DNA of 33,872 nt from Patescibacteria group bacterium (GCA_018896765.1 JAHILZ010000055.1:1-33872); one strand, 5' to 3'; counted from the first letter of the stretch, positions 1 to 7,796 are shown. The notes: generated by a model not told the origin, from the sequence alone. Program-made: numbers and translations.

Positions 1-25
1 CTCGCTCATAGTAATGAGTTTTTGC

Positions 26-76
26 GTCATAATTTTTCTTAAAAATTAGCTAATTAATCTTTAAGAGTATTATGAC
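26..76. repeat. Imperfect inverted repeat at left edge
   Basis: The outer arms GTCATAAT and ATTATGAC are perfect complements. The inner segments TCTTAAA and TTTAAGA also pair, and the centre AATTAGCTAATT is itself palindromic. The whole forms an AT-rich hairpin of about 50 nt. No T-run follows directly, so a classical terminator is not obvious. It could end an upstream gene outside the window or be a mobile-element end. Confidence 0.5.
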
Positions 77-91
77 ACAAAACTAGGGAGG

Positions 92-137
92 GGTGACATT
101 TTTACTTGGCTACATGGTGACATTATCACATGGCTTT
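92..137. repeat. Imperfect tandem repeat, possible IS end remnant
   Basis: Two imperfect copies of a 24-bp unit lie head to tail, each beginning GGTGACATT and containing an (A/T)C(T/A)TGGCT segment. Repeated GGTGACATT blocks of this kind resemble transposase-binding ends of IS481/IS3-type elements, but that is recalled family resemblance only. No transposase gene is present here. The second copy runs straight into the rnpB promoter region. Confidence 0.3.
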
Positions 138-158
138 GACAGATTTTATTTAGCGGGC

Positions 159-186
159 TTGACAAAAGTCAAGTTTCTGTTAAAAT
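159..186 (+). promoter_or_regulatory. Putative sigma70-type promoter of rnpB
   Basis: TTGACA at 159-164 and TAAAAT at 181-186 are separated by 16 bp, which places transcription start a few bases before the P1 helix of rnpB at about 202. A second TTGACA lies at 135-140 but has no good -10 partner at the right distance. Confidence 0.6.
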
Positions 187-249
187 AAAATGGCAACAAT
201 TAAAGCAAATCGGATAGTTACCCGGCGCGCTTCACTATCGTTCAGCGCT

Positions 250-333
250 AAGTTATCAAGTTATAAAGTTTATCAAGTTCATAAAGTAAATTCAAAACTT
301 TATAACTTTATAACTTTTTACTTTATAAACTTG
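250..333 (+). repeat. AT-rich helix insertion in P3 region of rnpB
   Basis: The segment sits between AGCGCT (244-249) and AGCGCC (334-339), which close it as a helix. It contains repeated (A)CTTTATAA and TTATAAAG units on both sides, so it can fold into a long A-U hairpin. An insertion of this size at P3 is unusual for bacterial RNase P RNA. Confidence 0.6.
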
Positions 334-480
334 AGCGCCGAGCGGCAGCGAGGCGCGATTGGGAGGAAAGTCCGAGCTCCCCGTTCGCCATTTAGCGGAC
401 GGAAAAATGACAGTCGGTAACGCCGACCAAGGGCAACCTTAGGGAAAGTGCCACAGAGACAATACTAGCCGATGCGCAGC

Positions 481-625
481 ATCGGAAATTCGAAATTCGA
501 ATATCGAAATACGAAACAATATCTAAATTCTAAATTCAAATTTTCTAAACTTTATGTTTTGAATTTTGGATTTTGAAAATTATAATTTGTTTCGTATTTC
601 GGATTTAGGATTTCGCGCTTCCGCT
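481..625 (+). repeat. Heptamer-rich hairpin insertion in rnpB
   Basis: The insertion is capped on the 7-bp stem GCGCAGC (474-480) with GCTGCGC (626-632). Its left arm runs in 7-nt steps (GAAATTC, GAAATTC, GAATATC, GAAATAC), and the right arm carries the complements. CGAAATACGAAACAA (from 506) pairs perfectly with TTGTTTCGTATTTCG (ending near 601). It looks like an expanded P10/P12-type peripheral helix grown from short repeats. Confidence 0.65.
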
Positions 626-953
626 GCTGCGCAACGGTGAAAGGTGAAAAGAGAAAAGATGTCGAAAGACTACTTTTTACTTGCGTTCGGCGACGAGCGC
701 AGGCGGTAAACCCTGTCAGGAGCAAGAGCAAAGTTCGCGCTTCGCCCGCTTCGACTCGATCGAATCGAGGCGAGCGCGAATTAAAAGTAGCTCGCTTGAC
801 CCCATGAGCAATTTTGGGGCTAGATAGATTACTATCCATCCGTTTTGCAAAAGACGGAGGACAGAACTCGGCTTATAGACTTGCTTTGATCATTGCTTAT
901 CGGAAATTAATGGTAATTGCCGTTCAGGAGGTAATATTTCATAATAAAACTGT

Positions 954-2375
954 ATGAAAAAGGCAGAACTAGTGTTTAATATGCTGTTAGTGCCTGTAGA
1001 TTTTTCGATGTTTTTTTTAGCCGGCGTGGCTGCTTATTTTTTGCGCTTTAATAAAAGCCTTACTGATATCAGGCCGGTTGTTTTTGATCTGCCGTTCGCG
1101 AGTTACGCGGTCCTCGCGCTAGCGGCGGCGTTTTTTTTTACGGTGATTTTTTCTCTTTTGGGGCTTTATAGTTTTAAAACAAAAAGAAAACTGCGGGAAG
1201 ATTTTTCAAAAATATTAATAGGAGTTTCGCTTGGCGTGCTAACGCTGGTTTTTTTTACTTTCTTGACAAGAGATCTTTTTTCTTCCCGCTTTATTATTTT
1301 AGCAGCTTGGTTATTTGCCATAACTTTTGTTTTTGCCGGCAGGATAATTTTGGAAAAAATCAGAAAACGCATGATTGAAAAATATGGATACGGGGTTCAT
1401 AAAGTTCTTGTGATCGGCCAGAACCAAGCCAGCGTTGATTTGATAAGGGAGTTTCAGTCCAATCCCTCGCTTGGGTATCGTCCCGTTTTGGACAAGAAGC
1501 AATTTTCGATGGATTCTTTTAAGAAAAATTATAATGCCGTTAAATTTGACGAAGTAATCGTTGCCGATTTATCCATACCTCGGAGTATTCTTGCTGAACT
1601 TTTGGATTATTGCCAAGTTTATCATATTGATTTTAAATTTATCCCCGATCTTTTTCAAACTAAAACAATCGATGTCGATATTGAAACTATCAAAGGCGTT
1701 ACATTGGTCGAAATAAAAAAAACTCCCTTAGACGGATGGGGGAAAATAATTAAGCGGGTTTTTGATATTGTCGGAGCGATTCTCGGAATCATTATTTTTT
1801 CTCCCATAATGCTTCTTGCGGCTTTAATTTTAAAGCTTGAATCGAAAGGCCCGGTTCTTTATTATAGCGAAAGAGTTGGCGCCAAGGGGAATTTTGATGT
1901 TTTAAAATTTCGTTCAATGAAGCTTTCTTATTGCACGGGAAGGCAATTTGGCGCTCAGAACGAACACGCGCTTCAGTATGAGAAAAAATTAATTAAAGAA
2001 AAAAATTCCAGGCAAGGGGCGGTTTATAAAATTAAAGATGATCCAAGGGTGACAAGCTTCGGCAAATTCATGCGCCGCGCCAGCATTGATGAATTGCCGC
2101 AGCTTTTTAATGTTTTGATGGGGCAAATGAGTTTGGTGGGACCGCGGCCTCATCAAGCCAGGGAGGTCGAAAAAAATGGCAGTTATTATAGAAAGAATTT
2201 AGAAATTAAGCCGGGTATTACCGGTTTGGCGCAAGTTGGCGGACGCTCGGATCTTAGTACGAACGAAGAGTTTAAGCTAGACAGTTACTATTTATCCAAT
2301 TGGTCTTTTTGGCTCGATGTACAAATACTTTTTAAAACCATACCGGCGGTTATTAATAAAAGAGAGGCGGAATAA
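954..2375 (+). CDS. Polyprenyl glycosylphosphotransferase (WbaP/WcaJ-like)
   Basis: This is the predicted membrane enzyme that starts a surface polysaccharide repeat unit by moving a sugar-1-phosphate from a UDP-sugar onto undecaprenyl phosphate. Four hydrophobic segments lie in residues 8-132. A Rossmann-like domain follows with KVLVIG at about 150. A further membrane-associated helix spans about 272-295. The C-terminal catalytic domain carries the family signatures KFRSM (318-322), DDPRVTSFGKFMRRASIDELPQ, SLVGPRP and PGITGLAQV. At 473 aa it is typical for the full-length family. The ATG at 954 is fixed by an in-frame stop just upstream; GGAGGT at about 927 is rather far away (22 nt). The stop overlaps the next gene's ATG by one base (TAATG), suggesting translational coupling. 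The sugar specificity is not readable. Confidence 0.92.
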   Translation: MKKAELVFNMLLVPVDFSMFFLAGVAAYFLRFNKSLTDIRPVVFDLPFASYAVLALAAAFFFTVIFSLLGLYSFKTKRKLREDFSKILIGVSLGVLTLVFFTFLTRDLFSSRFIILAAWLFAITFVFAGRIILEKIRKRMIEKYGYGVHKVLVIGQNQASVDLIREFQSNPSLGYRPVLDKKQFSMDSFKKNYNAVKFDEVIVADLSIPRSILAELLDYCQVYHIDFKFIPDLFQTKTIDVDIETIKGVTLVEIKKTPLDGWGKIIKRVFDIVGAILGIIIFSPIMLLAALILKLESKGPVLYYSERVGAKGNFDVLKFRSMKLSYCTGRQFGAQNEHALQYEKKLIKEKNSRQGAVYKIKDDPRVTSFGKFMRRASIDELPQLFNVLMGQMSLVGPRPHQAREVEKNGSYYRKNLEIKPGITGLAQVGGRSDLSTNEEFKLDSYYLSNWSFWLDVQILFKTIPAVINKREAE

Positions 2376-3481
2376 TGAAAATCGCTTTGGTCCATGATTA
2401 TTTAGTGCAGTACGGCGGCGCAGAAAGAGTGCTGGAGGTTTTTAGCGAAATTTTTCCTCATGCTCCGATCTATACTTTAGTCTATGATAAAAATCTTTTT
2501 AAAAATAGATTTGGCCGGAAAAAAATTTATACTTCATTTTTGCAATCTCTGCCGCTATCAAAATCGCATCATCGATCTTTTCCGATTTTAATGCCCATGG
2601 CAATCGAGAGTTTTGATTTTTCCGCGTATGACATTGTCCTTTCCGATTCGAATAGTTACGCTAAGGGAATAATCTCCAATTCTGGAACGTTGCATATCTG
2701 CTATTGCCATACGCCGATGAGATACGCGTGGGATGATTATTACAGCTATACTGAAAATTTCTCGGTTGCAAAGTTAATCAGGAAGGCGATTCCTTTGGCA
2801 ATGAACTATATCAGGCTTTGGGATAAAATTTCCGCCGATCGGGTCGATAAGTTTATTACTAATTCGAATTTCGTTGCCAGGCGCATCGCGAAATATTATC
2901 GCCGGACGGCGGAAGTGATTTATCCGCCGGTCAGCCTCTCTTTTTTCAAGCAAGACAAGAAAATTAAAAAGGAGAATTATTTTTTAATCGTTGGAAGGCT
3001 GATTCCATACAAGAGGTTTGATTTGGTAATTGGCGCGTTTAATATCTTGGGCTTGCGATTGAAAATAATCGGAGACGGTCCGGAGGCGCAAAGATTGAAA
3101 AAAATGGCAAAACCGAATATAGAATTTTTTGGCTGGCGGCCAGATGAGGAAATCAGGGATTACTACGCCGGGGCGAAAGCTTTTCTTTTTCCTCAAGAGG
3201 AAGATTTTGGCATTGTCGCTTTGGAATCTTTGGCAAGCGGCACGCCGGTTATCGCGTATCGGGGAGGAGGATCGCTCGAAATTATCAAGGAAGGCATAAA
3301 TGGCGTGTTTTTCGATACGCAGACCGTGGGCTCAATTGTTGGCGCGGTGCGCAATTTCGGAGATAATGATTTTGACAGTGAAAAAATAAAGCAGAGCGTA
3401 ACGAGTTTTGACAAAGAAATATTTAAAAAGAAGATAAAAGAATTTGTGGAAAGAGAGTGGGGAAATTTTAATAAAAAATAG
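2375..3481 (+). CDS. GT4-family glycosyltransferase
   Basis: This is a GT-B fold retaining glycosyltransferase, likely adding the second sugar (often mannose in WbaZ-type proteins) to the lipid-linked unit. The N-terminus reads KIALVHDYLVQYGGAERV, the acceptor-side GGAE signature. The donor side has GRLIPYKRFD, then FLFPQEEDFGIVALESLASGTPVI, giving the E-x7-E motif of GT4. Length (368 aa) is usual. It starts in the TAATG overlap with the preceding transferase. Its last about 60 bp and the downstream trailer were duplicated in diverged form at 17734-17828, showing that the neighbouring wzz (19417) once followed closely. The defence island now separates them. Confidence 0.9.
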   Translation: MKIALVHDYLVQYGGAERVLEVFSEIFPHAPIYTLVYDKNLFKNRFGRKKIYTSFLQSLPLSKSHHRSFPILMPMAIESFDFSAYDIVLSDSNSYAKGIISNSGTLHICYCHTPMRYAWDDYYSYTENFSVAKLIRKAIPLAMNYIRLWDKISADRVDKFITNSNFVARRIAKYYRRTAEVIYPPVSLSFFKQDKKIKKENYFLIVGRLIPYKRFDLVIGAFNILGLRLKIIGDGPEAQRLKKMAKPNIEFFGWRPDEEIRDYYAGAKAFLFPQEEDFGIVALESLASGTPVIAYRGGGSLEIIKEGINGVFFDTQTVGSIVGAVRNFGDNDFDSEKIKQSVTSFDKEIFKKKIKEFVEREWGNFNKK

Positions 3482-3515
3482 AAGCGGATAAATCAGTTTC
3501 TGAAAAATATTTTGC
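3421..3515 (+). repeat. GT 3' end and trailer, copy 1 of diverged repeat
   Basis: This segment (last 20 codons of the GT plus 34 bp) matches 17734-17828 at roughly 85-90% by eye. The trailer from the stop codon to TATTTTGC is almost identical. Both copies run into a TTGACA -35 box. The coding differences are mild (E/D, G/E, N/E, N/K), so copy 2 looks like the end of a related functional allele rather than random decay. Confidence 0.85.
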
Positions 3516-3521
3516 AAAATC

Positions 3522-3563
3522 TTGACAATCGTCCAATAATCGTCTATTATATGTCTATAAGAC
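3522..3563 (+). promoter_or_regulatory. Promoter of first Fic gene with possible operator
   Basis: TTGACA (3522-3527), a 17-bp spacer and TATTAT (3545-3550) form a near-consensus promoter. The palindrome GTCTATAAGAC (3553-3563) lies at the expected start site, and a second GTCTAT overlaps the -10. A repressor site is possible; the Fic protein has a C-terminal winged-helix-like region. Confidence 0.7.
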
Positions 3564-3576
3564 TTATCTAATTTTT

Positions 3577-4605
3577 ATGTTTACTTCTAAATACACCGTA
3601 ACTAACAAGCTTTTAGGCAATATCAAGCGCATTGCCGAAATTGTTACTGAATTGAACAGTCGCAGTTTTTCTAAGGTGGTGTTGATGGAAATGCAGCGGA
3701 GGGCGCGGGAAATATCAGCCTTTTCTTCGACCAGCATCGAGGGCAACCCTTTGCCCCTTACCGATGTCAAGCGGATTCTGAAAAACAGGCCGGAATATAT
3801 TCGCGATAGCGAAAAGGAAGTATTAAATTACAACAAGGCGCTTGTTGAGCTGGACGAATTGATTAAAAAAGGAGGTGTTTTATTTAATCTTAACTTATTG
3901 CGGCGCATTCAAAAAACGATTACCGCCGGACTTATCGCAAAGCATCGCTGGGGGAATATTCGTCAAGAGCCGGTCTTTGTCAATAATCCAAAGACAAGGC
4001 AAACAGCCTATTTGCCCCCGAATCACGAGGAAGTGATTTTTTTATTGAAGGAATTGTTTGATTTTTTGAAAACAAACGCCAAAGTGATTGATCCGCTGAT
4101 TTTAGCCGGCGTCTTCCACAAACAATTTGTGATCATTCATCCGTTTATTGACGGCAACGGCCGCACGGCGCGGCTAGCCGCCAAAGTCCTCTTAGCCAAA
4201 ATGGGGCTTGATACATTTTATCTGTTCAGCTTTGAAAATTATTATAATCAGAATGTCACTAAGTATTTTGAAGAAGTGGGGAAGCTCGGCGATTATTATA
4301 ATCTCAAAGATAAGATTGATTTCACTTCTTGGCTGGAATATTTTACCGACGGCATTATCGACGAGCTGCTCAGGGTGAAAAAAGAACTGGAAAAAGAAGC
4401 CGTTACTCCGGACACTGTTTTAAAAGAATATCATCAAAAAATAATAGATTATATCAAGGAAAAGGGATTTATCACGGACAGAGAGTATTCTCAGTTGACC
4501 AAGCGGGCTAAAGCGACAAGAAATCTGGACTTCAGAAAGCTGATTGATTTAAAGATTGTCGTTAAAACCGGCAAGGGCAAGGCTACTTATTACAAGCTGA
4601 AATAG
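3577..4605 (+). CDS. Fic family protein with C-terminal wHTH
   Basis: Fic enzymes transfer AMP or other phosphate-containing groups from a nucleotide onto target protein hydroxyls. The full catalytic motif HPFIDGNGRTAR is at residues 188-199. The N-terminal inhibitory helix motif S-xxx-E-G is intact (S51, E55, G56), as in self-inhibited class II Fic proteins. The last about 70 residues (FITDREYSQLTKRAKATRNLDFRKL...) look like a winged helix, which could bind DNA. It has its own strong promoter, and the DEDDh exonuclease gene starts 21 nt downstream, probably co-transcribed. It is the first gene after the diverged GT-end repeat and so marks the left end of the inserted island. Role in phage defence or toxin-antitoxin activity is inferred from context. 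Confidence 0.9.
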   Translation: MFTSKYTVTNKLLGNIKRIAEIVTELNSRSFSKVVLMEMQRRAREISAFSSTSIEGNPLPLTDVKRILKNRPEYIRDSEKEVLNYNKALVELDELIKKGGVLFNLNLLRRIQKTITAGLIAKHRWGNIRQEPVFVNNPKTRQTAYLPPNHEEVIFLLKELFDFLKTNAKVIDPLILAGVFHKQFVIIHPFIDGNGRTARLAAKVLLAKMGLDTFYLFSFENYYNQNVTKYFEEVGKLGDYYNLKDKIDFTSWLEYFTDGIIDELLRVKKELEKEAVTPDTVLKEYHQKIIDYIKEKGFITDREYSQLTKRAKATRNLDFRKLIDLKIVVKTGKGKATYYKLK

Positions 4606-4626
4606 CAAAAATTAAACTCCGCATTT

Positions 4627-5136
4627 ATGAACGAAACGAAAATTATTAAAAATTTGATTTTCGTGGACTGCGAAGCGAAAGGCAAGTGCCCGAGCCAGGG
4701 GAAGCTTACGGAATTCGGCGCGGTGGCTTATCCGTCGCGCGCCAGTTTTCACGGTGTATTAGTGGAAAGGGAACCGTCAAAAGAAGAACCGCGATTTAAA
4801 GTGGCAACCGGCAAGACCTTTAATGAAAAAGAGGTTTTCGAGAAGTTTGAAAAATGGATTTTGAAATCAACCAAACACGAACAGCCGATTTTTATGAGTG
4901 ACAATCCCGCTTTTGACTGGCAGTGGATCAACGACAGTTTTTGGCGGACATTGGGCCGGAATCCTTTCGGCCATTCCGCGAGAAGAATCAGCGATTTTTA
5001 TGCCGGTCTGGTCGGAGATTTTACCGATTCCCAGTCATGGAAGAAGCTCCGCGTCACGCCGCACGACCACAATCCGGTTAATGACGCTATGGGGAATGTC
5101 GAGGCGTTTGAAAGATTGTTAAAAGGGGAAAGATAA
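4627..5136 (+). CDS. DEDDh-type 3'-5' exonuclease-like protein
   Basis: A 169-aa protein with the RNase-H-fold exonuclease signature: FVDCEAKG near residue 13 gives the Exo I D-x-E, MSDNPAFDW near 90 gives Exo II, and HNPVNDA near 148 gives the H-x4-D of Exo III. These four acidic residues plus the histidine define DEDDh nucleases (RNase T, the DnaQ epsilon subunit, Rv2179c-like exoribonucleases). It is a single-domain protein, close in size to the Rv2179c-like group, but I cannot assign the substrate. It lies 21 nt behind the Fic gene with no obvious promoter between, so the two may be a functional pair. No Shine-Dalgarno is evident. Confidence 0.75.
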   Translation: MNETKIIKNLIFVDCEAKGKCPSQGKLTEFGAVAYPSRASFHGVLVEREPSKEEPRFKVATGKTFNEKEVFEKFEKWILKSTKHEQPIFMSDNPAFDWQWINDSFWRTLGRNPFGHSARRISDFYAGLVGDFTDSQSWKKLRVTPHDHNPVNDAMGNVEAFERLLKGER

Positions 5137-5184
5137 ACAGGTTTACGGAAAACATTAAGAAAAGCAAACTTTATAAAATTTAGT

Positions 5185-5279
5185 AGGCAATTTATCAAAT
5201 AGAAGTATACAGTTCTGTATACTTGCATTGAAAATTATGACCAATAACGAACAAAAAATTAAGTGTCCGAAATGCGACG
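5185..5279 (+). repeat. 95-bp perfect direct repeat, left copy
   Basis: Identical base for base to 6482-6576. It contains AGGCAATTTATCAAATAG (readable as RQFIK-stop), a palindrome at 5203-5224 (arms AAGTATACAG and CTGTATACTT), the leader, and the first 43 nt of the DUF2130 gene. The two copies start 1297 bp apart and enclose the HTH-Fic cassette. Confidence 0.97.
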
Positions 5280-5290
5280 GAAAGAGTTGA
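5237..5290 (+). pseudogene. Truncated 5' copy of the DUF2130 gene
   Basis: The ATG at 5237 opens the same 14 codons as the intact gene at 6534 (MTNNEQKIKCPKCD), then diverges and stops after GKS at 5290. It is a scar left where the HTH-Fic module was inserted, or where a duplication ended, and gives only a 17-residue peptide. Its leader with the palindrome is retained, so any promoter or regulatory activity there could now act on DNA leading into the Fic module. Confidence 0.9.
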
Positions 5291-5444
5291 TTAAAAAGTA
5301 ATATTTGATTTTCTAAATAGTTATACCGCAATTGAAGCGTAGTTTGATTTTAGTAATAACAGCGTATTTATAGCTGTATTAAAAGGAAATTAGAAGATAC
5401 TATTTTAAAGTATTTTGAAATTTATCGGTAAAAAGGTAAACACA
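5291..5444. other. Non-coding spacer before the HTH-Fic promoter
   Basis: AT-rich sequence with no convincing ORF. A weak hairpin (ACAGC / GCTGT around 5362-5382) has no T-run. It appears to be leader DNA that travelled with the Fic module. Confidence 0.5.
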
Positions 5445-5495
5445 AACTTTATAAAGTTCTCTAATATTGACTAACTTTATAAAGTTTGGTAAAAT
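5445..5495 (+). promoter_or_regulatory. HTH-Fic promoter with two palindromic operators
   Basis: TTGACT (5467-5472), a 17-bp spacer and TAAAAT (5490-5495) make a near-consensus promoter. The perfect palindrome AACTTTATAAAGTT occurs twice, at 5445-5458 and 5473-5486, with centres 28 bp apart. The second fills the spacer between -35 and -10, an ideal repressor position. The product has an N-terminal HTH, so autorepression is likely. A partial copy (AACTTTATAAAATT) occurs at about 5168. Confidence 0.85.
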
Positions 5496-5516
5496 GGCTG
5501 CATAATATAAAAACCT

Positions 5517-6446
5517 ATGACTATCCGCCAAAAACTGGAAATTATTCAAAAAATGCTGGGCCTAACCCAAACCAAGCTGGCTGAAAAGTTCGGTGTGTCT
5601 TTCGTTGCCTTTAATAGTTGGTGGACAGGCAAAGCCGTGCCCCGGCCCAAGATGCAAAAAGCCATTGACGATCTGTTTTTGGAAGTTACCGGCCAAAAAA
5701 TCATTCCAATTGATATTCTTATGGCCAAGAAACAAGGTCTGTTTCAAAAATCAACGGAACATAAAATTATCACTGAGATTTTAGATAATCCTGACATTCG
5801 CGATCAGTTCATCTTGAAACTTACTTATCACAGCAACAGTATTGAGGGAAGTACCTTAACCGAACCGGATACGGCGGCCGTTCTTTTTGACAATGTCGCC
5901 ATCCCCGATAAAAGTTTGACCGAACAATTGGAAGCGAAAAATCATCAGACAGCCCTGAATTATTTGTTTAATCATGTCGCTAAAAAAGGGAGTATCAACG
6001 AAGAGTTAGTGCTGAAGCTCCACAGTATTTTTATGAATGGCGTTCGACCGGATGCTGGCTTATACCGCCGCCATGCCGTACGAATCACCGGCGTCAATTT
6101 GCCGACCGCCAATTATTTGAAAGTTCCCGAGCTTATGCCGGCAGTGATCGCCGAGGCGTCCAACGTAACAGAAGACATAATCGGCGCATCCGCCAAAACT
6201 CATAGCCGGTTCGAGCAAATTCATCCGTTCTCAGACGGCAACGGCCGTGTCGGCCGCTTGCTTTTGAATGCAATGCTTTTAAGAGCCAATTTTGCTCCGG
6301 CTATTATTCGCCAGGAACAAAAACAGCTTTATTACACCTATCTTTTTAAAGCTCAAACGAAAAATGACCAGAGTCAATTGGAAGATTTTCTGTGCGACGC
6401 TGTCATAGACGGGTTTAAAATTCTGGAACGGAAGGATGTAAGATAA
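5517..6446 (+). CDS. HTH-Fic fusion protein
   Basis: A 309-aa protein joining an N-terminal XRE-like DNA-binding domain (residues 1-60, LTQTKLAEKFGVSFVAFNSW) to a Fic domain. The catalytic motif HPFSDGNGRVGR is complete (236-247), and the inhibitory helix motif S-xxx-E-G is present (S106, E110, G111). Predicted activity is nucleotide-dependent modification of a target protein, with self-control of expression through the two palindromes in its promoter. The gene lies alone inside a module bounded by perfect 95-bp repeats, so it is a recent arrival between the exonuclease and DUF2130 genes. It shares little sequence with the Fic proteins at 3577 and 27011 beyond the core motifs, so it is not a local duplicate. 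Confidence 0.92.
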   Translation: MTIRQKLEIIQKMLGLTQTKLAEKFGVSFVAFNSWWTGKAVPRPKMQKAIDDLFLEVTGQKIIPIDILMAKKQGLFQKSTEHKIITEILDNPDIRDQFILKLTYHSNSIEGSTLTEPDTAAVLFDNVAIPDKSLTEQLEAKNHQTALNYLFNHVAKKGSINEELVLKLHSIFMNGVRPDAGLYRRHAVRITGVNLPTANYLKVPELMPAVIAEASNVTEDIIGASAKTHSRFEQIHPFSDGNGRVGRLLLNAMLLRANFAPAIIRQEQKQLYYTYLFKAQTKNDQSQLEDFLCDAVIDGFKILERKDVR

Positions 6447-6481
6447 TCATTTATTAGCGAGCCAAAGCGGAGTGGGGAGTA

Positions 6482-6576
6482 AGGCAATTTATCAAATAGA
6501 AGTATACAGTTCTGTATACTTGCATTGAAAATTATGACCAATAACGAACAAAAAATTAAGTGTCCGAAATGCGACG
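6482..6576 (+). repeat. 95-bp perfect direct repeat, right copy
   Basis: Identical to 5185-5279. Here the repeat continues into the intact DUF2130 gene. The palindrome (6500-6521, arms AAGTATACAG and CTGTATACTT separated by TT) ends 12 bp before the ATG and could be an operator or a hairpin over the ribosome-binding region. Confidence 0.97.
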
Positions 6577-7796
6577 AATCGATCTCCATCGATGATGTTT
6601 TGACGCGCCAAATTGAAGGGCGGATCAAAAAGGATCTCGAAGCCGGCCAGAAAATCAAAGAGCAAGAGCTGGAGCTAAAATCCGAAGAACTGAAAAAACA
6701 AGCCGGCGAAATTGAGAAAAGCAAAAAAGGCATTGATTCTTTGGTCGCCGAAAAAGTGTCCGAACAAGTGGCGGGGGAGAAGCTTAAACTTTTCAAAGAA
6801 GCGCGGGTGCAAATAGAAAAAGAGCAAGACGCGAAAACGGCGCTTTTGGAGGAGCAGTTGAAAATCAAAGACGAGAAACTGACGCAAGCGAATAAGAATG
6901 AAGTGGAATTGCGAAAAGAAAAAATAAAGCTTCAGGAAGACAAGCAGGCTTTCGAGTTGGAGAAAATGCGCCAAATGGAAGAAGCAAAAAAGGCGATTAC
7001 CGAAGAAGCGACGAAGAAAGCCACCGAGGAACAGCAGTATGTTATCGCTCAGCTTAAAAAACAATTAACTGATGCTACGAAAGCTAAAGATGACTTGGCG
7101 CGCAAGCTCGAACAGGGTTCGCAGCAAACGCAAGGCGAGGTTTTGGAATTGGAGCTGGAAGAATTGTTAAAAGCCGAGTTTCCGCACGACGAAATTGTGC
7201 CGGTGCCCAAAGGCCGGAACGGCGCCGATATTATTCAAAAAGTTATGAATAATTCCGGCCGCCTTTGCGGGCAGATTGCCTGGGAATCTAAAAAAACCAA
7301 GGCGTGGAGCGAGGGCTGGGTGCAAAAACTAAAAGATGATCAGCGGGCCGTTAAAGCGGATCTGGCGGTGATTGTTTCCATTGTGTTGCCGGAAGATGTG
7401 AAAGGGTTTATGTTCCGCGATAATGTTTTTATTTGCGATATGAAATTCGCAGTCAGTCTGGCGTCTTTGCTCAGGTATGATTTATTAAGAGTGGCCGAAG
7501 CCAATTTGGCTTTGGTTGGAAAAGACGAAAAGAAAGATGTGGTTTATGCTTATGTGAACAGCGTGGAGTTTAAGCAGAGAATCCAAGTAATTGCCGAAGC
7601 TTTCACGGAAATGAATAACGACATCGAAAAAGAAAAGAGAGCCTATCAGGCCATTTGGGCGAAAAGAGAGAAACAGGTGCAGCGGGTGCTTGATAATACT
7701 TTCGGAATTTATGGGGATTTGAAAGGATTGACCGGCGGCACGATTCAGGAAATAAAAATGCTGGAGCTGGGGAGCGGAGAGGAAGCGGAAAAATAA
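6534..7796 (+). CDS. DUF2130 protein, PD-(D/E)xK-like
   Basis: A 420-aa protein of the DUF2130 family. An N-terminal zinc-binding-like CPKC sits at residues 10-13. Residues about 30-210 are a long charged coiled coil rich in E, K and Q. The C-terminal domain has GEVLELELEELLKAEFP, then GADIIQKV and IAWESKKTKAWSEGW, an arrangement of D and E-x-K like a restriction-endonuclease-fold active site (a family inference, not proof). The ATG at 6534 is preferred to an in-frame TTG at 6525 because the leader palindrome sits immediately upstream. The Res gene follows after 16 nt, so it is probably the first gene of the R-M operon. Its biochemical function is unknown to me. Confidence 0.85.
   Translation: MTNNEQKIKCPKCDESISIDDVLTRQIEGRIKKDLEAGQKIKEQELELKSEELKKQAGEIEKSKKGIDSLVAEKVSEQVAGEKLKLFKEARVQIEKEQDAKTALLEEQLKIKDEKLTQANKNEVELRKEKIKLQEDKQAFELEKMRQMEEAKKAITEEATKKATEEQQYVIAQLKKQLTDATKAKDDLARKLEQGSQQTQGEVLELELEELLKAEFPHDEIVPVPKGRNGADIIQKVMNNSGRLCGQIAWESKKTKAWSEGWVQKLKDDQRAVKADLAVIVSIVLPEDVKGFMFRDNVFICDMKFAVSLASLLRYDLLRVAEANLALVGKDEKKDVVYAYVNSVEFKQRIQVIAEAFTEMNNDIEKEKRAYQAIWAKREKQVQRVLDNTFGIYGDLKGLTGGTIQEIKMLELGSGEEAEK

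Larger units (their letters stand above)
202..887 (+). ncRNA. rnpB: RNase P RNA, enlarged bacterial type
   Basis: This is the catalytic RNA of RNase P, which matures tRNA 5' ends. The 5' half of the P4 core is GGAGGAAAGTCCGAGCTCC at 362-380. Its partner, ACAGAACTCGGCTTATAG, lies at 861-878 near the 3' end. Other conserved blocks are visible: GGTGAAA near 636, GCGGTAAACCC near 702, and GCTTGACCCCATGAGCAATTTTGGGGCTAGAT (788-823 region). A P1 helix can form between AAAGCAAATC (202-211) and GACTTGCTTT (878-887) with one mismatch, which sets the ends. At about 686 nt it is nearly twice the E. coli RNA (377 nt). The extra length is mostly two AT-rich helical insertions (250-333 and 481-625). The exact mature ends are inferred. 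Confidence 0.93.

Noticed and set aside
552..839. 95-codon minus-strand ORF
   Set aside because: It lies entirely within rnpB, including conserved core segments; coding is not supported.
5362..5382. Hairpin considered as a terminator before the HTH-Fic gene
   Set aside because: Only a 5-bp stem and no T-run.
6374..6868. 164-codon minus-strand ORF
   Set aside because: Spans the Fic end, the 95-bp repeat and the DUF2130 start in antisense; composition is a shadow of coding sequence.
6675..7064. 129-codon minus-strand ORF opposite DUF2130
   Set aside because: Phenylalanine/leucine-rich shadow of the E/K-rich coiled coil on the other strand.
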